From positions 126,636,239-126,700,238 of the forward strand of contig NC_061118.1 of NCBI RefSeq assembly GCF_002878395.1: a DNA stretch of 64,000 nucleotides, given 5' to 3'. The translations under genes were made by a program, and so were the position numbers. The stretch is from Capsicum annuum. Taxonomy: Eukaryota > Streptophyta > Magnoliopsida > Solanales > Solanaceae. Shown here one piece after another: positions 1 through 12,339 of the stretch; positions within the stretch are counted from its first letter, which is position 1, and every line of letters starts with the position of its first letter. A model generated the notes under the pieces. That model worked only from the letters and a program-made list of their open reading frames with translations, was not told where the DNA came from and did no database searches.

Positions 1-86
1 CCAATATTCAGGGAAACAATTAGGCTTTAGTCTTACGTCAGTAAGACAGTGATTTAGTTGCAGCCAGACTTCATGTTTTTATAAGA

Positions 87-785
87 ATGAATTTGCCTGA
101 ATTCTTTAGATCGAAGGTAGGTGAGGACCACAGCTATATCTTGATAAGATGAAAAAGATCACCCAAGTTATGCATATTCCTGAAGAGAAAAGTTTAGAAT
201 TGGCTTCTTACCAGCTAAAAGATGTTGCTTATAATAGGGTGGTTATGTGGAAGAAAGGTGAAGGTGAAAATATACCTCCCATGAGTTGGCAGATTTTTTA
301 GGATACGTTTGTACACAAGTTCTTTCTGTGTTAGTTGTAAGAAGAAAAGATTAAGAAGTTCAGGAACCTGAGGCAGGGCTCGATAACAGTGAAAGAGTAC
401 TGCCTTAAGTTCAATCAGTTATCTAAGTATTCTCCTAATTTGATAGCTGACCCAATCTAGTATGAGTAAGCTTGTTACCGAAGTGTTTGGTTTGGTAGTT
501 AAGGATTGTAGGACTGCCCTGCTTATTGGGGATAAGGATCTTGCTAAACTGATAACTCATGCTCAGCAGATTGAGGAAAAACAATTAAAGGGGAGAGATA
601 GAAGAAATAAAAAGGCTATAACTGATTTATTTGAGTATGACCAACCAAGATTTGTAGGGGAAACCATTAATAGTTATAAGGTCACCCGTCTATACTAGAG
701 CCATCTTCATCCAGTGCTCCCATACAAAGAGCCAAGCAGGAATAATAGGGTGGGACTTTTATGTCCAAGTCTCAGAATAGTGTAA
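87..785 (+). pseudogene. gag remnant of element A
   Basis: Translated pieces match the retrotransposon gag core. An opening MNLPEFFRSK-like stretch appears at about 87, a YCLKFNQL stretch near 400, and a 78-residue open piece (462-698) contains LITHAQQIEEKQLKGRDR. These have clear counterparts in the better preserved gag of element B (18199-19396). In-frame stops and shifts occur between them. The zinc knuckle expected near 780-870 is eroded. In a live element gag would form the virus-like particle. Confidence 0.7.
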
Positions 786-1370
786 GTGAAAGGCCCAGTT
801 ATCCAACATATGCTAGATATGGGTATGTCTAGGTCTGGTTTGTGTCACAAAATCAAAGAGTTCTTTTATGATAAGCAAGGAAGCAGGGATGTTCATCCTC
901 CAACTCAGGATACTAGAGCACCAGCTCCTCTAGGTCACCCAGCCCCTCCTCAAGGCACATCATCCAGTACCGGTGGTGGTCAACACCAAAATCGATTGTA
1001 TGCTTTATCATCCCACCTGGACCAGAAGAGTTCAACAGATGTTACTGGTATACTTCATGTCTTTTATCTTGATGTTTATGTGTTGCTAGACCTAGGGTCA
1101 AATCTCTCTTATGTGACTCTATTGGTTGTGATATATTTTGGAGTAGATCCTGAATATATTTCTAAGCCCTTCTTAGTTTCTACCTTTGTGGGTAAGCTAG
1201 TTGTTTCCAAATATATCTATAAAAAGTATCCTATCATTGTCTTTCATAAGATCATATTAGCAGACTTAATAGAGTTAGATATGATTAACTTTTACCTTAT
1301 TCTGGGCATGGATTGTCTTTATTCCTGTTATATATCTATAGATTGTCGCACACTAATGGTGAAGTTTTAG
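786..1370 (+). pseudogene. gag tail and aspartic protease, element A
   Basis: A 194-residue open piece. The first third is the proline-rich gag tail. From about residue 95 it reads as a retropepsin-type domain, with LLDLGSNLSYVT where element B has LLDPGSSFSYVT, and ends with an ILGMDCLYS motif (the usual ILGMDWL). The active-site triplet D-L-G differs from the D-P-G of B and G, so activity is doubtful. The protease would cut the Gag-Pol polyprotein. A stop at 1368-1370 separates it from RT. Confidence 0.75.
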
Positions 1371-1545
1371 TTTCCAAATAAGCTAGTCTTTGAGTGGGAA
1401 GATAATTCCGTATCTCCCAAGAGTCATTTCATATCCTACATTAAAACTAGAAAGTTGATCTTAAGAGGGTGCATTTATCATTCAGTTTGAGTCAAAGACA
1501 CTAAGTCCAAAGCTATAACAGTTCAGTCGATCCTTGTAGTCAATA

Positions 1546-2440
1546 AGTTTCTGAATATTTTTCTTGAAGAATTACCAGGGGTACCTCCCGATAGAGAAAC
1601 AAAATTTGGTATTGATATTCCTAATACTTATCCTATCTTCATTCCTCCAAATAATATGGATCCATCCGAGCTTAAAGAGTTAAAGGAGCAACTTAAAGAT
1701 CTTTTAGATAAAAGTTTCATAAAGCCCAATATTTCTCCATGGGGCGATCTATTCCTATTTATGTAAAATAAAGATGGTTCTCTGTGAATGTGTATTGACT
1801 ATCATCAACTGAATAAAGTCACAGTTAAAAATAGATACCCTCTTCCCAAAATTAATGACTTATTTGATCAAATCAAAGGTGAAAGTTACTTCTCTAAGAT
1901 AGACCTTAGATTCAACTATCACCAATTTAGAGTAAGGGAATGTGATGTTCCCAAAACAACTTTCAAAACTTTTTATGGTCATTTTGAATTCCTAGTTATG
2001 TCTTTAGGGAAAACAAATATTATAGCAGCCTTCATAGACTTGATGATCTAAGTGTTCAAACAATACCTAAACACGTTTGTTAAAGTCTGTGTGGATGATA
2101 TTCTTGTCTATTCCTGTAGTGAGAATGACCATGCAGACTATTTTAGAATTGTGTTAAAAACTCTTAGAGACCACTAGTTATTCACCAAATTTAGCAAGTG
2201 TGAATTTTAGCTAAGATCAGTAGCTTTCCTCGGTCATATTATTTCTAGTGATGGCATTAGAGTTGATCCCTAAAAGACAAAAATAGTGAGAAACTAGCCT
2301 AGACCCAATCGTCTATTAGACATCAGGAGTTTCTTAGGTTTAACTGGCTATTATAGATGGTTTGTTGAGGGGCTTTTATTCATTTCATCCCCTATGTCCA
2401 GATTGACTCAGAAGAAAGTTAAGTTTTAGTGGTCAAATTC
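1546..2440 (+). pseudogene. reverse transcriptase remnant, element A
   Basis: Starts with the protease-RT linker (GVPPDRE) and runs through [13 protein letters not shown], the 87-residue open piece from 1788 ([20 protein letters not shown]) and FEFLVMSL to the catalytic box VDDILVYS near 2090-2115, which keeps both aspartates. It continues to FLGLTGYYRWFVEG near 2330-2375. At least seven in-frame stops (for example at about 1764, 2049 and 2175) break it. Confidence 0.8.
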
Positions 2441-2960
2441 TTGTGAGAAGAGTTTACAGGAGTTAAGGATCGACTCACTTCAGTCCTAGTATTAACATTA
2501 CCTGATGGTAAAGATTAATTCATTGTCTATTGTAATGCTTTTAGAGTAGGTCTGGGTTGTGTTTTGATACAGAGAGGTAGGGTCATAGCCTATGCCACTA
2601 GACAGCTTAAGCCTAATGAAAAGAACTATCCTACTCATGACCTTGAATTAGTTGTTGTTGTGTTTTCTTTTAAAATCTTGAGGTACTATCTATATGGGGT
2701 GCATGTCGATGTGTTTACAGACCACAAAAGTTTTTAGTATGTATTTACATAGAGAGATTTAAATCTCCATCAGAGAAGGTGGTTGGAATTATTGAAAAAA
2801 TATGATATGAGTGTTTTGTATCATCCGAGCAAGGTCAATGTTGTGGAAAATGCCCTTAGTAGATGGTTGATGGATAGTGTCGCTCATGTAGATGGTGATA
2901 AAAAAGATTTACTTCAAGAAGTTCATCAGTTCGCTATACTAGGTGCACGGTAAATTGATT
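2441..2960 (+). pseudogene. RNase H remnant, element A
   Basis: Follows the RT directly. Pieces in changing frames match the RNase H part of element B: the RLTQKKVKF lead-in near 2400, the line equivalent to [23 protein letters not shown] at about 2580-2645, and the HPSKANVV-like stretch near 2820-2860 ahead of the integrase. A frameshift near 2460 and several stops abolish it. Confidence 0.65.
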
Positions 2961-3059
2961 TAGCTGAGGGAAATGTTTGGGTCTAGAGTAGTGCAGAATC
3001 TTCTTTAGCTTTGGAGGTGAAGGATAAAAAAGATAAGGATCCCAGCCTAGTTAAGTTGA

Positions 3060-3935
3060 AGAAGCCGGTCAGCGATGAGAAGATAGAGGTTTTCTCTCAA
3101 GGGGGAGATGGTGTGTTGAGATAACAAAGTAGATTATGTGTGTAGTGCGTTGATAATCTGAGGCAACGGATTATGGCTGAAGCGTATGGTACGCGTTACA
3201 CCATTCACCTAGGAACTACTAATATGTACTGAGATTTTGGAAAGTCTATGGAGTGGTATGAAGAAAGATATTGCAGAGTTTGTGGCTAAATTTTTTGTTT
3301 GTCAATAAGTTAAAGTGGAGCACCAAAGAGCTTGAGCCACCTTGCAAAAGTTTAGTATTCCCTCCTGGATATAGGAAGAGGTGAACATGAATTTTATAAC
3401 AGGGTTACCCCATTTGCATCGTCAGCATGATTTGATTTGGGTTACTGTAGATAGGTTGCCAAAATAAGCCTATTTCCTGCTAGTTCATAAATCCTACTTA
3501 ACCAAAAATTATACTAAGTTGTATATTAAAGAGTTGGTCAGATTGCATGGAGTTCCTTTGTCGATCATTTTAGATAGGGGTACTCAGATTACCTCTTACT
3601 TTTGGAAAGCCTTTCAGAAGGGTTATGGTACCCAAGTTCATATCAATTAAGCTTTTCACCCTCAGATAGATGGTTAGGCAGAGAGGACCATTTAGACCCT
3701 AGAGGATTGATGAGGGAATGGTTTTTCGACTTCAAGTGTAGTTGTGATGATCACTTGCTATTAATTGAGTTCTCTTACAATAACAGTTACCATTCTAGCA
3801 TCCAGATGGTCCCATTTGAGGCTCTTTATGGCAAGATATATAGGTCACCGATCGGTTGGATTGAAGTAGGTGAGGCCACTTTGATAGGGCTAGATGTGGT
3901 GTTAGAAGCTATGGACAAAGTCCAGTTGATTTGAG
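3060..3935 (+). pseudogene. integrase remnant, element A
   Basis: The N-terminal zinc-binding part is degenerate (RYTIHLGTTNMY near 3200). The core is recognisable by a MDFVIGLP-like stretch near 3390-3410, LHGVPLSIILDRGTQ near 3545-3590 and an AERTI box near 3680. A 110-residue open piece (3602-3934) ends with YNNSYHSSIQMVPFEALYGK and GWIEVGEA. Multiple frame changes and stops show it is inactive. Confidence 0.7.
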
Positions 3936-4444
3936 AAAGGTTAAAAATATCTTAGAGTCATTAGAAATCTTATGTAGATGTGAGGAAAAGGGATATTGAG
4001 TTTGAAGTTGATGACTTAGTTATTTGAAAGTTTTACCCATGAAAGGGGTGTAGAGATTTGAAAAAAAAAAGAAAGCTTATACCCCGATATGTTGGCCCCT
4101 ACAGAATATTAAGTTGTGTTGGGAAGGTGGCATATGAGCTTAAGTTGCCTGCAGATTTTTCATCTGTTTACCCTGTGTTCTATGTATCCTTACTAAAGAA
4201 GTGTATTGGTGATTCAGCTATTGTTGTACCCTTAAAAATCATAGATATTCACTACAGCCTTTCTTATGAAGAGATTCCAGTTGAGATCCTTGATCACCAG
4301 ATTTGTAGACTAAGGAACAAAGTAGTTCCCTTGGTCAAAGTTCTTTGGTGGAATCAATCCATTGAGACCGCCACTTGGGAAGAAGAAGCAGATATGCGAA
4401 CCGAGTACCCTCATCTTTTTGCTACAAATTTAGACTCAATTTAA
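3936..4444 (+). pseudogene. integrase C-terminus and chromodomain, element A
   Basis: From 4058 a 128-residue open stretch contains the GPY/F-type module (PRYVGPYRILSCVGKVAYEL) followed by a chromodomain-like end (VPLVKVLWWNQSIETATWEE, then ADMRTEYPHLF). This C-terminal chromodomain defines chromoviruses and directs insertion toward heterochromatin in that group. The preceding 120 bases carry stops. Confidence 0.8.
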
Positions 4445-4648
4445 GGTAACAACTTTCCTTAGATCATCTCTTTTCATTCTAAGTTTTAGCTTTATATAGT
4501 TGCTCTCTTGATAATTCTTGCTTTTGCAAATCAGTTTAGCCATGCAGTCATGCTTATAGTTGTGCATGCCAGTGTATAATTTCAGTTCCTTAGTAACCTC
4601 GGCTTAATTAGTCTCATTAAAGGATGAATGTTTCTAAGGGGTAGATAT

Positions 4649-6994
4649 TGTAATAACCTACACTTTCCTTGTTCAGCTCAGTCCCTAGTATGTGCCCGTA
4701 GCACTTAGAACCTGAAAATAAAGTTAACTGTTTAGGGGTTTAGTCACTTTTGACTCTCTTTAAACTCTGACGATTTTTAAGTTGACCTTCCGGGCCCTGA
4801 GATGATGATTTTTGAGTTGAATTATATTCAGGGGTATAAGTAGAATATCTCGGGCAAGTTTTGGATTTTTCGGACTAAGATTAGATGATGTTTGGATTAG
4901 AATTCCAGCAACTCACTGTGATTCCATCGCGTTGCGGTGAATATGGAATCAAGAGTTCCACCGTGTCGCGGTGGTGTGTAATAAGGCATTTGTAAATTTC
5001 TAGAGGGTCACTGTGATTCCAGCGCATCGCAGTGACCCCCAACTCAATAATGGTCCCATTACTAGTAATTCACCATGATTCCACCGCGTTGTAGTGGGTA
5101 TCGCGATGACCCATTTGGCGAATCACAGTGAGTTCATGATCGACATTCTATTTGCAGGATTTAAATCTCCAGGGGTAGTTTTGTCTTTTACCACTCCCCA
5201 AAATTGTGAAAACACAAGATTAAGTGTATTTTAGAGTAAAATATACTCAGTATTCATCAAATTCCTCTCCAAGAAACCCTGGAGCATCAATTTTAAACTT
5301 TAAGATATCCAAAATTCATCGTTCCTTTTCCAAGATAATTCAAAATGCGTGTTTCCCGATTAATGAACTTCAAGAAACAATCTTCAAGAACACAAATAGG
5401 AGTTGAAAATCAAGTGCCTTCATCAATTTAGTCAATTAAGGTATGTGGGGTTATGAGCAAGGACAACTCTTTCATCCTTCTACCCAAAAATAGTTTTTAA
5501 ACTTGAATATACATGATTTGAGTATAGGGTTTGTACCTAATTGTCATTATTTGATGTTTATAATGTTACAAGCTATTTGAATGTTTAATTGCATCTCTAT
5601 TTTATGTACACATATGTTTGGCTTGGTTTTACCTATATTGAAAATTGAATTTCATTGTCTTGACTAGAATTATTAAAGAAATTACAAGAGTTTGATTATC
5701 AAGCATGAACCTTATGATGATTTGACATGAGATAAAGCATGGATTATTAAGACCTTGTTTCAATAATGATATTCCAAGAATATTATGCTTTTAAACATCC
5801 TATGATTAGTTTATATTTAGTTTTAGAGTGAATTTCCTATAGAATGAGCTTATAGATTAAAGGGTGTAGTATTTAGCACTATGCAAGAAGTGTGGGTTTA
5901 GCACATTCTACTTCACAAAACTACGAGCCGACGTAGGTATAAATTCAGATTATATTCTACTTGCATATGGATAAAGATACACATTGCGATCACTTAGCTC
6001 TGGTTATACTCCCTGGCAAGAGTATGACATCTCTCTCAAACGTAAGGCTTTCCTCTTAGGGGAACTAGACATTGGACTTCACGATTGCTCACATGGTTTA
6101 TGTCGGTTAGAAAAATCTCCCTAATAGGAAAGACTTATAAAAAATCTTTAGAATTTAAGTTTGAAGGCTCACAATTTTATTTGGATATTATTTTATACCA
6201 AATATTAGTCATGAGATTTAAACTTTCAGCTTACAGTTATAAAAGTGAGTCATTTCTACACTTAAACTGTATGATTTAAAGATAGAATACAAGTACAGAT
6301 TTTAGAACTAAATTAGATGGCTTATGAGACTTACACAGTATGCTTTCTCATTTATGATTTATGATTTTTAGATTTTAGTTATTCAAGCCAATGTAAGTCA
6401 TTACACTTAGCATACATTATTTCATAAAGTTTTTATGAACATTGGGATATTGTTTTACTAATGCATTCACCTCCGCATGCTCAGTACATTCCAAAAGTAC
6501 TGAGCCACATATAAGTTTATATGCTACATTATTTAATAATGTCAGTTTAGGTGCTCAGTTCCAGCAGCATGATTGACCGTGAGCATCTCTATCTACATAC
6601 AAATAGTTGGTGAGTCCTCATAGTTTGGGGACCCAGTTATTCTGAATTCAATTTATTAAAGTAGCATGTTCAGTTATTTTTAGTCAGATTGAGCCAGTTG
6701 GGGGTCTGTCCCGACGGCTCACTAATTGTTAGTATAGAGCCTTGTCAGACTGCTAATTATAATTTAGATTTCTAGTATTGATTTTCCAAACTTTTAAGTC
6801 AAGTATTCTCAGATATTATATTTAGTTAATTATAGTTTAGATCAGACAAAATTCAGTATTTCAGCTTTAATTATGTGTTTTTATTTCACTATTATGAATT
6901 TTAGATTTAGTAGAAGGCTTACAGGGTTAGCTTGAGACTACTCCTAGTCTTGGGTACCATGTGATGTCTAGTGACTCATTTTTAAGATGATACA
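4649..6994 (+). repeat. 3' LTR of element A, preceded by a polypurine tract
   Basis: Begins TGTAATAACC directly after the purine-rich AAGGGGTAGATAT (4636-4648) and ends near GATGATACA at 6994, where the sequence changes abruptly to a different gypsy RT. Length about 2346 bp, similar to the 2414-bp LTRs of element B, with which the end region (GGGTTAGCTTG...) shares clear similarity. The exact 3' end is inferred by comparison with B. A GC-rich block with hairpins lies at 4905-5130. Confidence 0.8.
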
Positions 6995-8060
6995 TTTATT
7001 ATCGGGGGTTGAATAAGATGACAGTAAAAACTAAGTATCTTTTTCCTCATATTGATGATTTATTTGATCAACTTCAGGATGCTCTGATGTCTTTAAAGAT
7101 AGATTTGAAGTCCTGGTATCACTAGCTGAGGATTAGAGCTTTGGATATTCTGAAGATATCCTTTTGAACTAGATACGATCATTATGAGTTTTTGGTCATG
7201 TCTTTTGGATTGACCGATTCCCCAGCCGCATTTATGGAGTTGATGAATTGGGTATTTCAATCGTATCTTAACTCTTTGTTATTGTATTTATAGATGATAG
7301 CTTAGTTTATTCTTTGAGTGAGGCTGATCATAAAGAGAATTTATGAATTCTAATTCAGGGATGTAAGGATGAGAAATTGTATACTAAGTTCTCCGAGTAT
7401 GAGATTCTGTTAGATTTTTTCTCTTTCTTGGGTCATGTAGTAACTGAGGATGGTATTAGGGTTGATCTGGCCAAGATTGCAGTAATTCGCAATTGGGATA
7501 ACCTACATTCCCCACTGAGACATAGAGTTTTATTTGTTTGGTAGATTACTATTGGTATTTTGTTGAGGTTTTTTTATCTATTACAGCTTCATTGACCATG
7601 TTAACTCACAAAAAGATTTCTTTTTAGTGGTCCGACACTTATGAAGCGAGCTTTTAAAAGCTCAAGGATCTGATGACGTTAGCTCTTATCTTGACTTTGC
7701 ATAAGGCATGGGTTTTATTGTCTTTTGTGATAATTTAGGTGTTGGGTTAGGTGTTGTGTTGATGTCGGAGTATAAGGTGATTATGTATGCTCCCCGTTAG
7801 TTTATGCCTTATGAGAGGAATTACTCCACTCGTGATAGAGCTGTGCGCAGTTGTTTTTCCTTTGAAGTTATGGAGGAAATACTTGTATATATTTTTCTGT
7901 GAGATTTTCTTAGATCATCGTAGCATTTAGTACTTCTTCACCTAGTGAGATCTTAATATAAGGAAATTTTGTTGGCTTAAGTTGCTCAAGAATTATGAGC
8001 TGAATATTTTCTATCATCCTAGTAAGGCTAATGTGGTTTCAGATGCCTTGACGCGAAAGT
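6995..8060 (+). pseudogene. RT and RNase H remnant, element C
   Basis: RT reads as [32 protein letters not shown] near 7185-7240, then loses the catalytic region to a frameshift near 7270-7310 where the Y/F-x-D-D box should be. RNase H is seen as the MPYERNYSTRD-like stretch near 7805-7840. The open piece from 7982 has HPSKANVVSDALTRKS, the usual RNase H to integrase connection. Inactive. Confidence 0.7.
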
Positions 8061-9183
8061 CAACTAGCATGGATAAAATGGCGTATCTTTTGACCCAGGT
8101 GAGGCCTTTGTCCTTAGAGATTCATTCTTTGTCTAACCAGATGGTTATGCTTGATGTTTTTACACCTGGGTGTGTTTTGGCATTTATAGGGGTTAGATCC
8201 TCCTTAATGGAAAAGATTTGAGATCATCAGTTGGATGATGTCGAGCTGGGAGTGATTCAGGATAATTTGTAGAGCAGCGAGGCTAAGGAAGCCTCACTTG
8301 ATTCATATGGTTTTGTGTGGATTAGAGGCCGAGTTTATGTGTTGATTGTGGATAGATTGATTTCGGAGGAGGTTTATTGTTCTAGGTATTCCATTTATCC
8401 TCGAATGACTAAAATATATGATGATTTGGGATATTATTACTGATGGGGTGACATAAGGAAGGATGTTGTGGATTTTGTAGCTCATTGCCTATGATCCCAG
8501 TAGGAGAACGTCGAGCATTTAAGACCTAGTGGTTTGCTTTAGAGGTTACCTATTCTCGAGTGTAAATAAGAATGGATTACTATAGACTTTTTGACAAGGT
8601 TACCCCATACTTCTCGGGGTTTTGATAGTGTTTGGGTCTTCATTAATTTGTTGACCAAATTTGCTCATTTCATTCTAGTTTAGGTTTTATTTAGTATGGA
8701 GATATTGGCCTGTATCTATATTCGTGAGATAAAGCATCATGGTGTGCAAGTGTGTATTATCTCAGATCGAGGTTCAGTGTTCACATGTCATTTTTGAAAG
8801 ACTTTTTAGAAGGAGTTGGGTACCCGGGTTGATCTTACTATAACTTTACATCCCCAGATTAATGGTCAGTTAGATCAAACTATTCAGGTTTTGGAGGATA
8901 TACTCCACGTATATGTGATATCCTTTGGTGGTCAATAGGAGAAGCATCTATCTTTGGCAGAGTTTGGATTTAATAATAGCTTCTATTCTAGTATTGAGAT
9001 GGTTCCTTCTTAGGCTTTGTGTGAAAGGAATTTTCACTCAGTTAGTTTGTTTAAGGTTTTTGAGATTAGACCTTGAGGTACGAACTTACATCATGAATCT
9101 TTGGATAGAATTCACGTTATATAGGATATACTTCGGTGGCTTAGAGTAGGAAAAAGTGTTATACAAATTGTAGACTTCGTGCC
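8061..9183 (+). pseudogene. integrase remnant, element C
   Basis: After the connection stretch (LAYLLTQVRPLSLEIHSLSN in outline, 8085-8145) come the H2C2-like region near 8370-8500, the DFVTRLP counterpart near 8580-8620, a VIISDRGSVFTCHF-like stretch near 8755-8795 and the HPQINGQLDQTIQVLED stretch near 8850-8900. In the last, the catalytic glutamate position is D. Frame changes and stops are frequent. Confidence 0.65.
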
Positions 9184-9648
9184 TTGAGATTTAGTATTGG
9201 TGATCGTGTCTTCCTTCTCATGTTGCCTATGAAAGGCATGATGAGATTTAGGAAGAGGAGCAATCTTAGCCCTAGGTATATTGGACCTTTTGAGATCCTT
9301 CAGACTATTATGAATATGACTTATGAGTTAGCATTTCCTCCAAATTTATCAGTTCTTCATCCAGTTTTTCATTTTTCTATGCTTTGATGATATATTCCAG
9401 AAGAGTATCATGATATTCATTGGGATTCAGTCCAGTTAGATGAGCAATTGTCTTTTGTTAAGGAACATGTCTATAATCTAGCCAGAGATGTTAAACAATT
9501 GTGTTCTAGAGTTATTCCTGCGGTTAAGGTCCAGTGGCGGCATCAACTGGTAGATGAGTCTAATTGGGAAGTTGAGTCTAATATGCGTAGTAGTTATCCC
9601 CAACTTTTTACTAGTTCAGTTATTTCTATTGCCCTTAGTATGAGATGA
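9184..9648 (+). pseudogene. GPY/F module and chromodomain, element C
   Basis: Two open pieces (9184-9387 and 9448-9648), broken by a TGA at 9385-9387. The first has VFLLMLPMKGMMRF and SPRYIGPFEILQ. The second carries the chromodomain-like VIPAVKVQWRHQLVDESNWE and ends MRSSYPQLF, as in other Tekay-type elements. It closes the pol gene just before the LTR-like region. Confidence 0.75.
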
Positions 9649-9699
9649 ACTAAATTTTTAGTGTTGGATGATATATTGATTTGATTTTTGATGATGTTT

Positions 9700-12339
9700 T
9701 GAGATATTTATTTATGTGTGATTTGACCATTCTACCCTTTCTATGGTTGCATTGTGGTATTTATGGGACATAGGTAGAATTTGCATGCTTCCCAATTCAT
9801 TTTAATTTAATTTGTGCGAGTTTGTGGTTTTTGGTGGTTTGAAAAACCTTATAGTTGACTTTAGTTAACATTTATGGATATGGGCATCGGATGGCAAAAT
9901 GGACAGCACTAGTAGATTTGAAAAGTCGATTTTAGGTTGGTAACATAGTTGGTGTGGTTTTATGGCTATTATATCTCATTTCGACCCTTAGTTTTAAAAG
10001 TTGTCAAATGAGGTTTTTGTGGCCTCTTTTTGAAAACAACATTTTCTCAAAAGTCTAATATTGCTATTGGATTCAGAATGTCGAATTTAGTTAGCAGCAA
10101 GATTGGTTCAATTTCGTAGCTTTCAGATCCCATTTCGATCTTTGGTTCTAAACTAGTGTAAATAGGGTCCATGGGTCAATTTTATGATAATGACATTTTT
10201 TCATAAATTTAATGATCCATTGGATCTGGAACGTGTTTTACAATCCAATTTCACTATTGGATCATGTTCATAGGATTCTGAATGAGTTTCGGGGGTCAAA
10301 AATAAGTTTTTGAATTTGTTGGTGCTGGTGTGATCACACACGTGAACTATTGATCAAGTAAGCATCATTCTGACCCTTTGACAAGTCCGCATAAGTGATC
10401 AACATATTGCATAAGCGACCATCACTGATTATATGAGCCCAAATTCATACATTTTGGGAGATAGAAAGCTCCGATTTTGACAATTTTAAATGTATCTTTC
10501 TCATAGAACCATTTTCTATCAATCTAGAACTTTATTTTCCCCATTTCCCAAGATCTTCTATTTTGTTTTTCATGATTTCTACCTAAGTTGAAAATCAAAA
10601 CCTTTTTTTCACCATTTTTAGAGCTTGGGAGCTCGGATTTGGATTATTCCAAAGGGGTTTTCGAGATATCTTTCATGATTAAGTTTTTAATCTTATAATT
10701 ATCATTTTTGTCATGATTTCATCTTCTAAAAGACTTCAAATTCTTGATTTTTAAAAGGTGTTTGGTGGAGATTTGTCGGTAAAGGTTGAAATAATTTTTA
10801 TTGGATTTCAATCTCGTTTATCACTCCTTTTTACATGTATTTTTAGTTGTAGACTCCTATGAGTATGGGAAACATGTTTTAAAAGTAAAATTATGATTTT
10901 ACCCTTCTATTTTGAAAAACCTATTTTGGGGGTCGATTGTGACACCAACTCAAAAATAAGAAATATTGGTATCATTGACTTTTTTTTGACGCTTAAATTC
11001 TGTATTTGCATGTTTTTAGTTGATTATGAGTCCATTCGCTAAGGAAAAGTACTGAATTGAAGGCTTTTTGGACCGATTCTTGACATTTGAGTTAGGTTAT
11101 AGCTTAGCTTTTGTCAGAATAGATAAGGTAGTTAATAATTATGTAAAAAATGTTACGGGTATGAGGTTGTATCATGGAAAATGTATTTAGGTTATTTATG
11201 TGTTTGTGTGGGGGCCTATGTGGATAATATTTGGTGGTTTTGTGACATTATTTGTTTATGTGTGACCTTGTGGCGTCTTATATATGTTGTTAGCCTAGTA
11301 TTGATATGTGATTCTTTGGTTACACTCTTTTTGGTGGGAAAAAGTCTAGAATTTGGTATTTATGTGGTATCAATGCCTTTTTCTTGCATGTTTCACTTGA
11401 TGGTTTATCTTGATTAATTTGGATCTTGGATGGTGGTTGATTTGAGTGGACTTTTCACTCACGCAACTAGTATATTAGTTGGATATTTGATATTCTTATT
11501 TTGGTTAGTTGTGAGAATTATATCCTCATATTATATTCATTTATTAAACATTGGTACCAGCATGGAAATACTTGAAATACTAGAAACACTTACTTTTTTG
11601 ATAGAAAATGTGACATCTTAAAAACCCTCTATCGATATATATGGCAGAGAGGAGATATGGATATTAGTATTGGATATCGGTTGTATACGAGTTGATGAAC
11701 CCCTCATGGGCCCTATACTGGGAAAATTTAGCTACATAGTATATACGAGGGTTCTATGATGACCTCGTGCATCACTTCATCATCATTATCATCATCTTCA
11801 GCACTTCATATATTGTGCTTATACTGTGATTGTATTTTTTTCTCTGACATGAAATATATCCATTTGTTCTATTTTCCTATACTTGTATTTGATGTACACA
11901 TGTAGTTGTTCTTATTTTCTCCACATCTATTTGGTATATGCGTGTATATGAGAATTGCTAGTGGAGATGGTATGGGCTACAATTTGGGACATTTTCTGAT
12001 TACAGAAGTTGTTCCCATAGTTCGTGTTTATAAGCTTTATTTTCTACATTACTCCATCGGCATATGATTCCTACTGAGTACAAATGGTCCGTACTCATCC
12101 CTATTTGTCCCTTTCAGTGCAGATCCGGGTAGGAATGCACCACACGGATAGCTAATTTAGGCAACTTTTAGAGTATTCGAGGTAGTGGGCATCCATACTT
12201 CAGGAGTTAGCCTAATACCTCTTCCTATCTATTACATGACTTATTTTGTATTTGGATACGGGGTCGTTATCCTTCTTTTTGGACTATTATTGTAACTTTT
12301 GCTATTTAAGATGAATTTAGTAGTTCTTATACTGTGACA
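9700..12339 (+). repeat. probable 3' LTR of element C
   Basis: No coding signal. T-rich DNA that follows the chromodomain and shares the motif layout of Tekay LTRs, including a 'tactgagtac ... gtactcatc ... gcagatccgg' block at 12070-12130. A TGTGACA end is seen near 12333-12339, followed about 20 bases on by a primer-site-like TTGGTATCATTG. I could not fix the 5' edge; no clear polypurine tract stands out at 9650-9710. Confidence 0.5.

Larger units (their letters stand above)
1..6994 (+). mobile_element. Ty3/gypsy Tekay/Del-like element A, 5' end outside window
   Basis: The gag tail, protease, RT, RNase H, integrase and chromodomain follow one another on the plus strand and end in a polypurine tract and a 3' LTR. 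The order with integrase last in pol plus a C-terminal chromodomain is that of chromoviruses. The coding part carries many stops and frameshifts, so it is dead. Base 6995 enters another gypsy element in the middle of its RT, so A probably inserted there; its 5' LTR and the matching target duplication lie before base 1. Confidence 0.85.
6995..12339 (+). mobile_element. Ty3/gypsy Tekay-like element C, RT to LTR
   Basis: Starts abruptly inside RT (counterpart of [21 protein letters not shown]) where element A ends, and continues through RNase H, integrase and chromodomain to about 9648, then into about 2.7 kb of LTR-like DNA. Heavier decay than A suggests that it is older and that A inserted into it. 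Its 5' half lies before the window. Confidence 0.75.

Noticed and set aside
10938..10985. TGTGACACC ... TTGGTATCATTGA resembling a second LTR end with primer site
   Set aside because: Similar to 12333-12370 but in the middle of LTR-like DNA with no gag or coding sequence after it; could be an older duplicate, not enough to call an element edge.
11181..11621. Two hydrophobic open stretches (78 and 63 codons) resembling membrane peptides
   Set aside because: T-rich LTR-like DNA gives hydrophobic translations by chance; no start context or homologous motif.
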